DNA from: UBA1732 sp045114235
GTDB taxonomy: Bacteria; Verrucomicrobiota; Lentisphaeria; Victivallales; UBA1829
Length of the DNA stretch: 64,000 bases
Assembly (NCBI GenBank): GCA_045114235.1
Contig: JBGUKB010000038.1
Span: 1-64,000, forward strand
Reading direction: 5' to 3'
Part shown: in pieces, positions 1-6,976 of the stretch
How positions within the stretch are numbered: position 1 is the first letter of the stretch
Layout: the number at the start of each line of letters is the position of its first letter
Translations under genes and position numbers: made by a program
The notes under the pieces: generated by a model
Seen by the model: the letters and a program-made list of their open reading frames with translations, nothing else
The model's database searches: none
What the model was told of the DNA's origin: nothing

Positions 1-477
1 GGCGATATCGGCGACAACGCCGAATACTCCTCCTCCGTCCAGGCCGTCGTCGACCTCTTCGGCCCGATGAACGTCCTCACCATGGACGAACAGGCCGCGG
101 CAGGCGCAGGCTCCATGATGGGCCGTCACGACGCTGATGGCGGACCGTACAGCAACTACGTCGGCGTCGGCATCGCCAGCATCCGCAATACCGATCCCGC
201 TCCCGCACAGCGCGCCGATCCGGGCATGTATGCCCACACGCTCGACAAGAAGACCGCTCCGGCCTTCCTGATCCAGCACGGCACCGCCGATAACGTGGTT
301 CCGATCGGTTCCTCCAAGGAATTCCGTGACACCGTCGCCAAATACGTCGGCGATGACAAGGCGATCTTCGAATCCTTCGAAGGCGCTGCCCACGAAGACG
401 GCCGTTTCTTCGACGAGAAGAACTCCAAGCGCGTCATCGAATTCCTCGACAAGTATCTGAAGCCCGCGAAGAAGTAA
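1..477 (+). CDS. alpha/beta-hydrolase (BD-FAE-like esterase/acetyl-xylan esterase type), 3' part
   Basis: Only the last 158 codons are in the window; the frame is open from base 1, so the ATG at 67 is internal. The visible part is the C-terminal half of an alpha/beta-hydrolase of the lipase/esterase type often found beside glycoside hydrolases. It has VQAVVDLFGP (about residues 14-23 of the fragment), the acid loop HGTADNVVP with the likely catalytic Asp, and GAAHEDG with the likely catalytic His. The nucleophile-elbow Ser lies upstream of the window. Such enzymes remove acetyl or feruloyl groups from hemicellulose, which fits the GH9/GH43/GH31 genes further on, but the substrate is not readable from sequence. 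A strong terminator follows directly. Confidence 0.75.
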   Translation, partial: GDIGDNAEYSSSVQAVVDLFGPMNVLTMDEQAAAGAGSMMGRHDADGGPYSNYVGVGIASIRNTDPAPAQRADPGMYAHTLDKKTAPAFLIQHGTADNVVPIGSSKEFRDTVAKYVGDDKAIFESFEGAAHEDGRFFDEKNSKRVIEFLDKYLKPAKK

Positions 478-509
478 TCTTCCGGTTTCGAATACGATTC
501 GATTCCCGA

Positions 510-542
510 GCACCTCGGCCCTCAAAAGCCGGGGTGCTTTTT
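510..542 (+). terminator. Rho-independent terminator after the esterase gene
   Basis: GCACCTCGGC (510-519) pairs with GCCGGGGTGC (528-537) with one G-T wobble, loop of 8, followed by TTTTT. Confidence 0.85.
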
Positions 543-557
543 CTATGCCTTCAGGTC

Positions 558-589
558 AGAAAACTGCCGGCTCAACCGGTAAGCCGGCA
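558..589 (-). terminator. possible leftward terminator downstream of trpB
   Basis: TGCCGGCT (565-572) and AGCCGGCA (82-89 of the 500s) form an 8-bp stem; read leftward it is followed by GTTTTCT. It lies about 240 bases beyond the trpB stop. Confidence 0.45.
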
Positions 590-830
590 AAAAGCTTTAG
601 ATTCATGCTGCAAAAAGAAGCCTCTTGGAGTACTTAAGCTCAGACTGCCAGTCAAAGCCCAATGCGACCCAGGAGGCCAAACAATACCAAAAGACAAGCA
701 ACTGCCGTCTTTCAGGCGCAGTGCATGCCGCCAGCTCAGCTGACGGTTTTGATTTATGATCTATTAACCGAATATCGGCTTACTGCGTGCCGTTGCGACG
801 CAAGGCACTACTTCAGCACGGCTTGCCGTG

Positions 831-2198
831 TCACATCTCCGGCAGGGTGGCGAAGCTCTTTTCGAGTTCGGCGTCGGTGGGGATGTAGTCGCCCATCTCG
901 CCGTCGTTGAACTTCTGGTACGCGACCATATCGAAATAGCCGGTCCCGGTCAGGCCGAACACGATGGTCTTCGCCTCGCCGGTCTCGCGGCATTTCTCCG
1001 CCTCGTCGATGGCGGCGCGGATCGCGTGGCTGCTCTCCGGCGCGGGCAGGATGCCTTCGGTGCGCGCGAACTGCTCGGCGGCGGCGAATACGGAGGTCTG
1101 CTCCACGGAGACGGCTTCCATGAGGCCGTCGTGGTACAGCTGGGACAGGATGGAGCTCATGCCGTGGTAGCGCAGGCCGCCCGCGTGGTTGGCGGACGGG
1201 ATGAAGCCGCAGCCGAGCGTATACATCTTCGCGAGCGGGCAGATCCTTCCGGTGTCGCAGAAATCGTACGCGAACTTGCCGCGCGTGAAGCTCGGGCAGG
1301 ATGCCGGTTCGACCGCGACGATGCGGTAGTCGGCCTCGCCGCGGAGCTTTTCGCCCATGAACGGGGAGATCAGGCCGCCGAGGTTGGAGCCGCCGCCCGC
1401 GCAGCCGATGATGACGTCCGGCTTGATGCCGTATTTGCGGAGCGCGGCCTGCGTTTCGAGGCCGATGACGCTCTGGTGCAGCAGGACCTGGGAGAGGACG
1501 GAGCCGAGCACGTAGCGGTAGCCTTCGTGCGTGACTGCCGCCTCCACTGCTTCGGAGATCGCGCAGCCGAGGCTGCCCGTGGTGCCGGGGAACTGCTCGA
1601 GGATGCGGCGTCCGGCCTCGGTCGAGGTCGAGGGCGACGGCGTGACGTCCGCGCCGTAGGTGCGCATGACCTCGCGGCGGAACGGCTTCTGTTCGTAGGA
1701 ACACTTCACCATATAGACGTGGCACTCGAGGCCGAAGAACGCGCACGCCATGGAGAGCGCAGTGCCCCACTGCCCGGCGCCGGTCTCGGTCGTGACGCCC
1801 TTCAGACCCTGTTTCTTCGCGTAGTACGCCTGCGCGATGGCGGAGTTCAGCTTGTGACTGCCGGAGGTGTTGTTGCCCTCGAACTTATAGTAGATCTTCG
1901 CGGGCGTGTTCAGCGCCTTTTCGAGGAAGTACGCGCGCACCAGCGGCGAGGGGCGGTACATCTTGTAGAAATCGTACACTTCCTGCGGAATCGGGATCAG
2001 CGGCGTGGTGTCGTCGAGTTCCTGCTTCACGAGCTCGTCGCAGAACACATGGCCGAGCTCCTCGGCGGTCACGGGCTGTTTCGTCGCCGGGTTCAGCAGC
2101 GGCGCGGGCTTGTTCTTCATGTCCGCGCGGACGTTGTACCACGCCTTCGGGAGTTCGTCCTCGGAAAGATAGATTTTGTACGGGATCTCGTGTGCCAT
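831..2198 (-). CDS. trpB: tryptophan synthase beta chain, TrpB2 type
   Basis: 455 residues, PLP-dependent beta-replacement enzyme condensing indole and serine to tryptophan. The length, about 50 residues longer than the classical TrpB, and the N-terminus are typical of the TrpB2 subfamily. The Schiff-base lysine is in SGSHKLNSA (K116), and the phosphate-binding loop is GCAGGGSNLGG. The start has an AGGAG Shine-Dalgarno 8 bases upstream. There is no trpA or other trp gene next to it, so it may salvage free indole or work with a TrpA encoded elsewhere. Expression appears controlled by the attenuator just upstream (2257-2440). TrpB2 genes are common in archaea and scattered in bacteria; the family assignment is firm, the physiological partner is not. 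Confidence 0.93.
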   Translation of the reverse strand: MAHEIPYKIYLSEDELPKAWYNVRADMKNKPAPLLNPATKQPVTAEELGHVFCDELVKQELDDTTPLIPIPQEVYDFYKMYRPSPLVRAYFLEKALNTPAKIYYKFEGNNTSGSHKLNSAIAQAYYAKKQGLKGVTTETGAGQWGTALSMACAFFGLECHVYMVKCSYEQKPFRREVMRTYGADVTPSPSTSTEAGRRILEQFPGTTGSLGCAISEAVEAAVTHEGYRYVLGSVLSQVLLHQSVIGLETQAALRKYGIKPDVIIGCAGGGSNLGGLISPFMGEKLRGEADYRIVAVEPASCPSFTRGKFAYDFCDTGRICPLAKMYTLGCGFIPSANHAGGLRYHGMSSILSQLYHDGLMEAVSVEQTSVFAAAEQFARTEGILPAPESSHAIRAAIDEAEKCRETGEAKTIVFGLTGTGYFDMVAYQKFNDGEMGDYIPTDAELEKSFATLPEM

Positions 2199-2256
2199 GT
2201 GTCTTGCTCCTGCTATTCGGCAGCCCCTTTCTGTATTTCCGGCTGCCCTTTTGGTT

Positions 2257-2292
2257 AAAAAAAGAGACGGACCAAACGTTCTGTCTGATCCG
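2257..2292 (-). terminator. attenuator terminator in the trpB leader
   Basis: Read leftward, CGGATCAGAC (complement of 2283-2292) pairs with GTTTGGTCCG (complement of 2268-2277): 10 bp with two G-T wobbles, 5-base loop, then CTC-free spacing and a run of seven T (complement of 2257-2263). It sits inside the transcribed leader, about 60 bases before the trpB start codon. Confidence 0.8.
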
Positions 2293-2348
2293 CCTTGACC
2301 TGCGATTGTTTTATGAAAGAATGCGTAAAAGACCCGGTCCGGGCGGAT
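2288..2348 (-). promoter_or_regulatory. antiterminator pairing of the trp attenuator
   Basis: Read leftward, ATCCGCC immediately after the leader stop codon (complement of 2342-2348) is perfectly complementary to GGCGGAT (complement of 2288-2294), which overlaps the 5' arm of the terminator hairpin. Pairing of the two would block the terminator. A ribosome stalled at the Trp codons would leave the first arm free; one that reaches the stop codon would cover it. Confidence 0.65.
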
Positions 2349-2402
2349 TCACCGTCTGCACCAGCGCCAATCGAAGAAGTCAATGTACGCGTTCTTTTTC
2401 AT
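2349..2402 (-). CDS. trpL: trp leader peptide
   Basis: A 17-codon open frame, MKKNAYIDFFDWRWCRR, ending in TGA. It has two Trp codons (positions 12 and 14) in a W-R-W arrangement close to the stop, and Arg codons after them. The ATG lies only nine bases downstream of a near-perfect -10 box, so the transcript should start within a few bases of the ATG and the peptide would be translated without a Shine-Dalgarno. The order promoter, Trp-rich peptide, alternative hairpins, trpB is the classical ribosome-mediated attenuation layout. It is too short for normal gene callers. Confidence 0.75.
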   Translation of the reverse strand: MKKNAYIDFFDWRWCRR

Positions 2403-2411
2403 AATGGGAAT

Positions 2412-2440
2412 ACTATAGCATCATTTTCCGTGCTTGTCAA
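2412..2440 (-). promoter_or_regulatory. sigma-70-type promoter of trpL-trpB
   Basis: Leftward TTGACA (complement of 2435-2440), 17-bp spacer, TATAGT (complement of 2412-2417). Predicted start near 2404-2406, immediately at the leader ATG. Confidence 0.85.
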
Positions 2441-2473
2441 GCGATTTTTCCGCATCTTCGAGGGTTTCTGACG

Positions 2474-2513
2474 GAAACATAAACGGACCCGCCGGAGCTG
2501 CGCGGCGGATCCG
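2474..2513 (-). terminator. terminator of the nrdG-nrdD-trxB operon
   Basis: Leftward CGGATCCGCCG (complement of 2503-2513) pairs with CGGCGGGTCCG (complement of 2484-2494), one wobble, then TTTATGTTT. It lies 15 bases after the trxB stop and separates this operon from the trpB promoter. Confidence 0.85.
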
Positions 2514-2527
2514 TGTGTGTTGTGCCG

Positions 2528-3442
2528 TCAGAACGTGAGCGAGTTCAGGTAGCGGCAGGCGGCGAGGGCGGCGGTCGCTCCGTCGCCGACGGCGGTCGCG
2601 ACCTGGCGGACGCCCTTCGTGCGGCAGTCGCCCGCGACGAACACGCCGGGGGTCTTCGTGAGGCAGGCTTCATCGGACGCGATGAAACCGCCCTTGTCGA
2701 GGTCGCAGACGTCCTGGAACGGCTTGTTGTCGGGCATCTGGCCGATGGCGACGAACACGCCGTCGAGCGTGAGCTCGAATTTCTCGTCCGTGGCGGTGTT
2801 CTTCAGGCTGATCCCGGTGAGTTCCGGTTCGCCGAGGAGCTCGGTCACGACCGTGTTGTAGATGATCTTCACGTTCGGGCGCGACTTCAGGATCTGGGCG
2901 AGGCTGACCTCGCCCGTGAGCTTGGGCAGGTTCTGGACGATCGTGACGGTCTTCGCGGTCTCGGAGAGGAGCACGGCGTCCTGCAGCGCGGTGTTGCCGC
3001 CGCCGATGACCGCGATATCCTTGTCCTTGTAGAAATCGCCGTCGCAGAGCGCGCAGTAGGAGATGCCGTGCCCGACGAGCTCCTCCTCGCGGGGGAGCCC
3101 GAGCGGCCTGTGGCGGGACCCGGCGGCGACGATGACGGACTTGCAGAGGTACTGCGTCCGCGGGGTGATGACGGACTTGATCTTGCCGTTGTCGTTGATG
3201 GCTGTGACTTCATCAAGCTCCAGCTCGGCGCCGTGGTGGATCGCCTGGTCGACGAGCTTCTCGCCGATCTCGCTGCCGGACAGCGCGAGGTAGCCGGGGA
3301 AGTTTTCGACCTTGGGCGAATACACGATCTGGCCGCCGAAGGATTCGCGTTCCAGGATCAGGACCGAACGGCCCGCGCGCCGCGCATAGACGGCGGCGGT
3401 GAGGCCGGCGGGACCCGCTCCGACGATGATGATGTCGATCAT
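2528..3442 (-). CDS. trxB: thioredoxin reductase
   Basis: 304 residues, the normal length for low-molecular-weight bacterial TrxB. N-terminal FAD-binding GAGPAG (8-13), redox-active CALC (C130/C133) followed by DG, an NADPH-binding GGGNTA region, and the C-terminal FAD motif around VFVAGDCRT. It moves electrons from NADPH through FAD to a thioredoxin or glutaredoxin-like partner. Here it is the last gene of nrdG-nrdD-trxB, 21 bases after nrdD, and NrdD itself carries a C-terminal redoxin domain. The context therefore suggests this TrxB reduces that domain and so supplies electrons for anaerobic deoxynucleotide synthesis (inference). Start supported by AAGGAG 11 bases upstream. Confidence 0.92.
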   Translation of the reverse strand: MIDIIIVGAGPAGLTAAVYARRAGRSVLILERESFGGQIVYSPKVENFPGYLALSGSEIGEKLVDQAIHHGAELELDEVTAINDNGKIKSVITPRTQYLCKSVIVAAGSRHRPLGLPREEELVGHGISYCALCDGDFYKDKDIAVIGGGNTALQDAVLLSETAKTVTIVQNLPKLTGEVSLAQILKSRPNVKIIYNTVVTELLGEPELTGISLKNTATDEKFELTLDGVFVAIGQMPDNKPFQDVCDLDKGGFIASDEACLTKTPGVFVAGDCRTKGVRQVATAVGDGATAALAACRYLNSLTF

Positions 3443-3463
3443 ACCGGAAACCGCTCCTTTCCG

Positions 3464-5875
3464 TCAGACTGCCACGGCGGCGGATTCTTCGATGAAGCGG
3501 CGGATGTTGGAGACGTTCTCGAACTTCTCCATCTTGCCGCCGTGGATCACGACGAGCGTGGGCGCCTGGCGGATGCCGTAGAGGTCGGCGGCGGCGATGT
3601 CCTCGTTGGCGAGGATCACGTCGTAGGCGATGCCGGCCTGGTCGAGGAAGCGTTTCGCCATCTTGCAGTTCGGGCAGGTGCTGGTGGCGAAGAGGATCAC
3701 GCGGTCGGAAGCGCCTGCCGCGGCGGGCGCGGGCTTCTCGACGGGATGCTCGGTGGATTCATGGGCGGGGGCTTCGTGGTGGACGGGCTTGTGGCTCATG
3801 GATTTGCCGATGTCGTAGGTCTTGCGGTCCTTGTACTCCTGCGACTTGCCGTCGTTCCAGTTCTGGACGGGGCGGTAGTAGCCGGTGATGCGGCTGTAGA
3901 CCTCGGTCTTCTCGCCGCACTTGGAGCAGGTGTTCTTTTCGCCGGAGATGTAGCCGTGGTTCTTGCAGACGGAGTAGGTCGGGGAGAGCGTGTAGTAGGG
4001 CAGGCGGTAGTTCTCGGCGATCTTGCGGACGAGGGTCGCGGCGCTCTTCCAGTCCGGGAGCTTCTCGCCGAGGAAGGCGTGGAAGACGGTGCCGGAGGTG
4101 TAGAGCGTCTGGAGCTTGTCCTGGATGTCGAGCGCGGAGAAGATGTCGTCCGTGTATCCGACGGGCAGGTGGGAGCTGTTCGTGTAGTACGGTGTGTCGT
4201 CGTCGCCCTTGGAGGCCGTGATGATCTCGGGGAAGCGCTTGCGGTCGTGCTTGGCGAGGCGGTACGCGGTGGATTCGGCGGGCGTGGCTTCGAGGTTGTA
4301 CAGGTCGCCGTATTTCTCCTGATAGTCGGAGAGGCGTTCGCGCATGTGGTTGAGGACCTTCGCGGTGAAGTCCTGCGCGGCGGGATCGGTGAGGTCGCGG
4401 CGGACCCAGTTCGCGTTGAGGCACGCCTCGTTCATGCCGACGAGCCCGATGGTGGAGAAATGGTTGTCGAACTTGCCGAGGTAGCGCTTCGTGTACGGAT
4501 AGAGGCCTTCATCGAGGAGGCGCGTGATGACCTCGCGCTTGATCTTCAGCGAACGCGCGGCGATGTCCATCATGTGGTCGAGGCGCTTGAAGAAGTCCTC
4601 CTCATCCGAGGCGAGGTAGGCGATGCGCGGCATGTTGATGGTCACGACGCCGATGCTGCCGGTGCTTTCGCCGCTGCCGAAGAAGCCGCCGGATTTCTTG
4701 CGGAGTTCGCGGAGGTCGAGGCGGAGGCGGCAGCACATGCTTCGGATGTCGCTCGGCTCCATGTCGCTGTTCACGTAGTTGGAGAAATACGGCGTACCGT
4801 ACTTGGAGGTCATCTCGAAGAGCAGGCGGTTGTTTTCGGTCTCGCTCCAGTCGAAGTCGCGCGTGATGGAGTAGGTCGGGATCGGGTACTGGAATCCGCG
4901 TCCGTTGGCGTCGCCCTCGATCATGGTCTCGATGAACGCCTTGTTGATGAGGTCCATCTCCGCCTTGCAGTCCTTGTACTTGAAGTCCATTTCCTTGCCG
5001 CCGACGATGGCCGGGAGCTCGGCGAGGTCGTTCGGCACGGTCCAGTCGAGCGTGATGTTGGAGAAGGGCGCCTGCGTGCCCCAGCGGGACGGGGTGTTCA
5101 CGCCGAAGATGAAGGACTCGATGCACTTCTTGACCTGGTCGTAGTTGAGGTTGTCGACCTTCACGAACGGCGCGAGGTAGGTGTCGAAGGAGGAGAACGC
5201 CTGCGCGCCCGCCCATTCGTTCTGCATGATGCCGAGGAAGTTGACCATCTGGTTGCAGAGGGTGGCGAGGTGGGACGCCGGGGCGCTGGTGATCTTGCCG
5301 GGGACACCGCCGAGGCCTTCCTGGATGAGCTGTTTGAGGGACCATCCGGCGCAGTAGCCGGTGAGCATGGAGAGGTCGTGCAGGTGCAGGTCGGCGTTGC
5401 GGTGGGCGTTCGCGATCTCGTCGTCGTAGATTTCGGAGAGCCAGTAGTTGGCGGTGAGGGCGCCGGAGTTGGAGAGGATGAGGCCGCCGACGGAGTAGGT
5501 GACAGTCGAGTTTTCCTTCACGCGCCAGTCGTTGATCTTCAGGTAGTCGTCGATGGTGGTCTTGAAGTCGATGATCGTGTTGGCGGTGTTGCGCAGTTTC
5601 TCGCGCTGGCGGCGGTAGAGGATGTAGGCTTTCGCGACGTCGGCATAGCCCGCCTGCACGAGCACGGACTCCACACTGTCCTGAATGTCCTCAACGGCGA
5701 TCAGGCCTTCCTTGATCTTCGGCTCGAATTCGGCGGTGACCTTCAGCGCGAGGAAGTCGATGACCGAGGGATGATAGTTCTTTTCCTGTGCCTCGAACGC
5801 CATCTTGATCGCGTCGGAGATCTTCGAGATGTCGAAGTCGATGACTTTGCCGTTGCGTTTCTGGACTTGATACAT
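3464..5875 (-). CDS. nrdD: anaerobic ribonucleoside-triphosphate reductase with fused C-terminal redoxin domain
   Basis: 803 residues. Residues 1-95 are an ATP-cone allosteric domain (starts MYQVQKRNGKVIDF). The catalytic barrel follows, with RWGTQAPFSN and a MCCRLRLDL segment. Near the C-terminus are a metal-site segment with Cys/His/Cys/Cys (CKNHG and CSKCG) and the glycyl-radical loop RITGYYRP (Gly665). Residues about 725-803 add a thioredoxin/glutaredoxin-like domain with CPNC (C734/C737) and APTLVV. Class III enzymes usually use formate; subclasses that use thioredoxin are known, and the fusion plus adjacent trxB points to that mode here. The enzyme needs NrdG for radical generation, encoded 54 bases upstream. 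Confidence 0.93.
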   Translation of the reverse strand: MYQVQKRNGKVIDFDISKISDAIKMAFEAQEKNYHPSVIDFLALKVTAEFEPKIKEGLIAVEDIQDSVESVLVQAGYADVAKAYILYRRQREKLRNTANTIIDFKTTIDDYLKINDWRVKENSTVTYSVGGLILSNSGALTANYWLSEIYDDEIANAHRNADLHLHDLSMLTGYCAGWSLKQLIQEGLGGVPGKITSAPASHLATLCNQMVNFLGIMQNEWAGAQAFSSFDTYLAPFVKVDNLNYDQVKKCIESFIFGVNTPSRWGTQAPFSNITLDWTVPNDLAELPAIVGGKEMDFKYKDCKAEMDLINKAFIETMIEGDANGRGFQYPIPTYSITRDFDWSETENNRLLFEMTSKYGTPYFSNYVNSDMEPSDIRSMCCRLRLDLRELRKKSGGFFGSGESTGSIGVVTINMPRIAYLASDEEDFFKRLDHMMDIAARSLKIKREVITRLLDEGLYPYTKRYLGKFDNHFSTIGLVGMNEACLNANWVRRDLTDPAAQDFTAKVLNHMRERLSDYQEKYGDLYNLEATPAESTAYRLAKHDRKRFPEIITASKGDDDTPYYTNSSHLPVGYTDDIFSALDIQDKLQTLYTSGTVFHAFLGEKLPDWKSAATLVRKIAENYRLPYYTLSPTYSVCKNHGYISGEKNTCSKCGEKTEVYSRITGYYRPVQNWNDGKSQEYKDRKTYDIGKSMSHKPVHHEAPAHESTEHPVEKPAPAAAGASDRVILFATSTCPNCKMAKRFLDQAGIAYDVILANEDIAAADLYGIRQAPTLVVIHGGKMEKFENVSNIRRFIEESAAVAV

Positions 5876-5929
5876 GGTTCTTGCTTGCTCCTGTTCTGTT
5901 TTTTATTGTGTTGATAATGGAAAAAGGTG

Positions 5930-6655
5930 TCAGGACTCCGGTTCGGGCGTGTCGACGCCGCGCAGCTGTGCGTTCGGGATGAACTCCCGGACGGCTTCCA
6001 GCGCGTGCGCCATCTCGTCGTCCGGCATCGCGCTCAGCCCTGCGCCGAGCAGATCGCCGGAGTCCTTGAATTTCTGAAGGAAGTAATGCTCGACTCCCGC
6101 GTGCTCGCGGGCGAGCTCGGCCAGGTCGTCCACCGTGTGGAACTGGCGGACGACCGTCGTGCGGAGTTCATAGTAGTCAAGCGGGGCGGTCTTGAGGTAG
6201 GCGGCGCTCTCCGCGACGCGTTCCGCCATGCCGGCCACCCCGGTCGTTTCGTCGTACTTCGCGTAGGTGTTCTTCACGTCCATCGCCACGGCGTCCACGA
6301 GGCGGCGTTCCACGATCTCCTGCAGACGCTCGGGGAACGAGCCGTTCGTGTCGAGCTTGATGAGCAGATGATAGGAACGCAGCAGCTCCAGCAGCTCGGC
6401 GAGGTCGGGACGCATCACAGGTTCGCCGCCCGTGATGCACGCGCCGTCCAGGATCTTCCCCCGTTTGGACAGAAAATCCTTCAGCTCGTCGAGCGAGATC
6501 ATGGAGGAATCCTCCTGCGGGACCACGACGAGCGAGGCGTTGTGGCAGAACGGGCAGCGGAAGTTGCATCCGTGCAGGAAAATGGTGCAGGCGACCTTGC
6601 CGGGGTAATCCAGCAACGTGAGCTTCTGCAATCCAAAACGGGAATCGGCGTTCAT
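5930..6655 (-). CDS. nrdG: anaerobic ribonucleotide reductase activating protein (radical SAM)
   Basis: 241 residues from the chosen ATG at 6655; the frame is open further upstream but only over promoter sequence. The radical SAM cluster motif CNFRCPFC is at C30/C34/C37, followed by the GGEP-type motif TGGEPVMRPD. It cleaves S-adenosylmethionine to install the glycyl radical on NrdD. First gene of nrdG-nrdD-trxB. There is no good Shine-Dalgarno at the chosen start, so the exact start is less certain than the identity. The family also contains activases of other glycyl-radical enzymes; the neighbouring nrdD decides the assignment. Confidence 0.88.
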   Translation of the reverse strand: MNADSRFGLQKLTLLDYPGKVACTIFLHGCNFRCPFCHNASLVVVPQEDSSMISLDELKDFLSKRGKILDGACITGGEPVMRPDLAELLELLRSYHLLIKLDTNGSFPERLQEIVERRLVDAVAMDVKNTYAKYDETTGVAGMAERVAESAAYLKTAPLDYYELRTTVVRQFHTVDDLAELAREHAGVEHYFLQKFKDSGDLLGAGLSAMPDDEMAHALEAVREFIPNAQLRGVDTPEPES

Positions 6656-6697
6656 TTGAGCAAGGGGCTGTGGATGGTGGTGATAAAACGGAGGAAA

Positions 6698-6745
6698 ACC
6701 ACAACATCTTGTGGTGTTCCGGTATAATATAATCAACACCTTGAT
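6698..6745. promoter_or_regulatory. tandem NrdR-box-like palindromes
   Basis: ACCACAACATCTTGTGGT (6698-6715) is a perfect inverted repeat; ATCAACACCTTGAT (6732-6745) is a second one with the same spacing of arms around a CAnC centre. Their centres are 32 bp apart, the spacing known for tandem NrdR boxes. They flank the -10 element of the nrd promoter, a position suited to repression. Confidence 0.65.
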
Positions 6746-6753
6746 AAATGCAA
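6724..6753 (-). promoter_or_regulatory. promoter of nrdG-nrdD-trxB
   Basis: Leftward TTGCAT (complement of 6748-6753), 18-bp spacer, TATTAT (complement of 6724-6729). The predicted start falls inside the downstream NrdR-like palindrome. Confidence 0.65.
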
Positions 6754-6976
6754 TGGCGAAACGGAAAAATTTTCTCAAAAAATTTTCCGAAATTAATTTG
6801 CAATTTTCATTACATCGACAGGAAACGGCTCGAACAGACTCCCAGTTGTTTAAAATATCTTGATAATCAGAAGGATACGAAAACGATTAGAACCGAAGAT
6901 ATTTTCCGGAAAAAAAACAAAAAACGAGCTTGAAAAAACGAAAGACGCTGTTTGTGTTTCCGGGAGGGGATCCCGG

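Larger units (their letters stand above)
478..830. other. non-coding stretch between the esterase and trpB genes
   Basis: No credible gene. It holds the rightward terminator (510-542), a leftward hairpin (565-589), and a hairpin CACGGC-TT-GCCGTG at 817-830 abutting the trpB stop codon. Between 600 and 800 the composition is lower in GC than the neighbours and has several short inverted repeats, but nothing I can name. Confidence 0.6.
6656..6976. other. AT-rich intergenic region
   Basis: Holds the nrd promoter and operators at its left end. The rest (about 6755-6960) is strikingly AT-rich compared with the flanking genes, with A/T runs around 6770-6800 and 6900-6930, and no gene I can support. 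Confidence 0.6.

Noticed and set aside
2513..5914. 1133-residue rightward open frame opposite trxB/nrdD
   Set aside because: Antisense of two well-identified genes; Val/Asp/Arg/Gly-rich composition without motifs, as expected from strong third-position GC bias.
6957..6976. Terminator after the MFS gene from CCGGGA...TCCCGG
   Set aside because: Only a 6-bp stem and no T run follows on the leftward strand.
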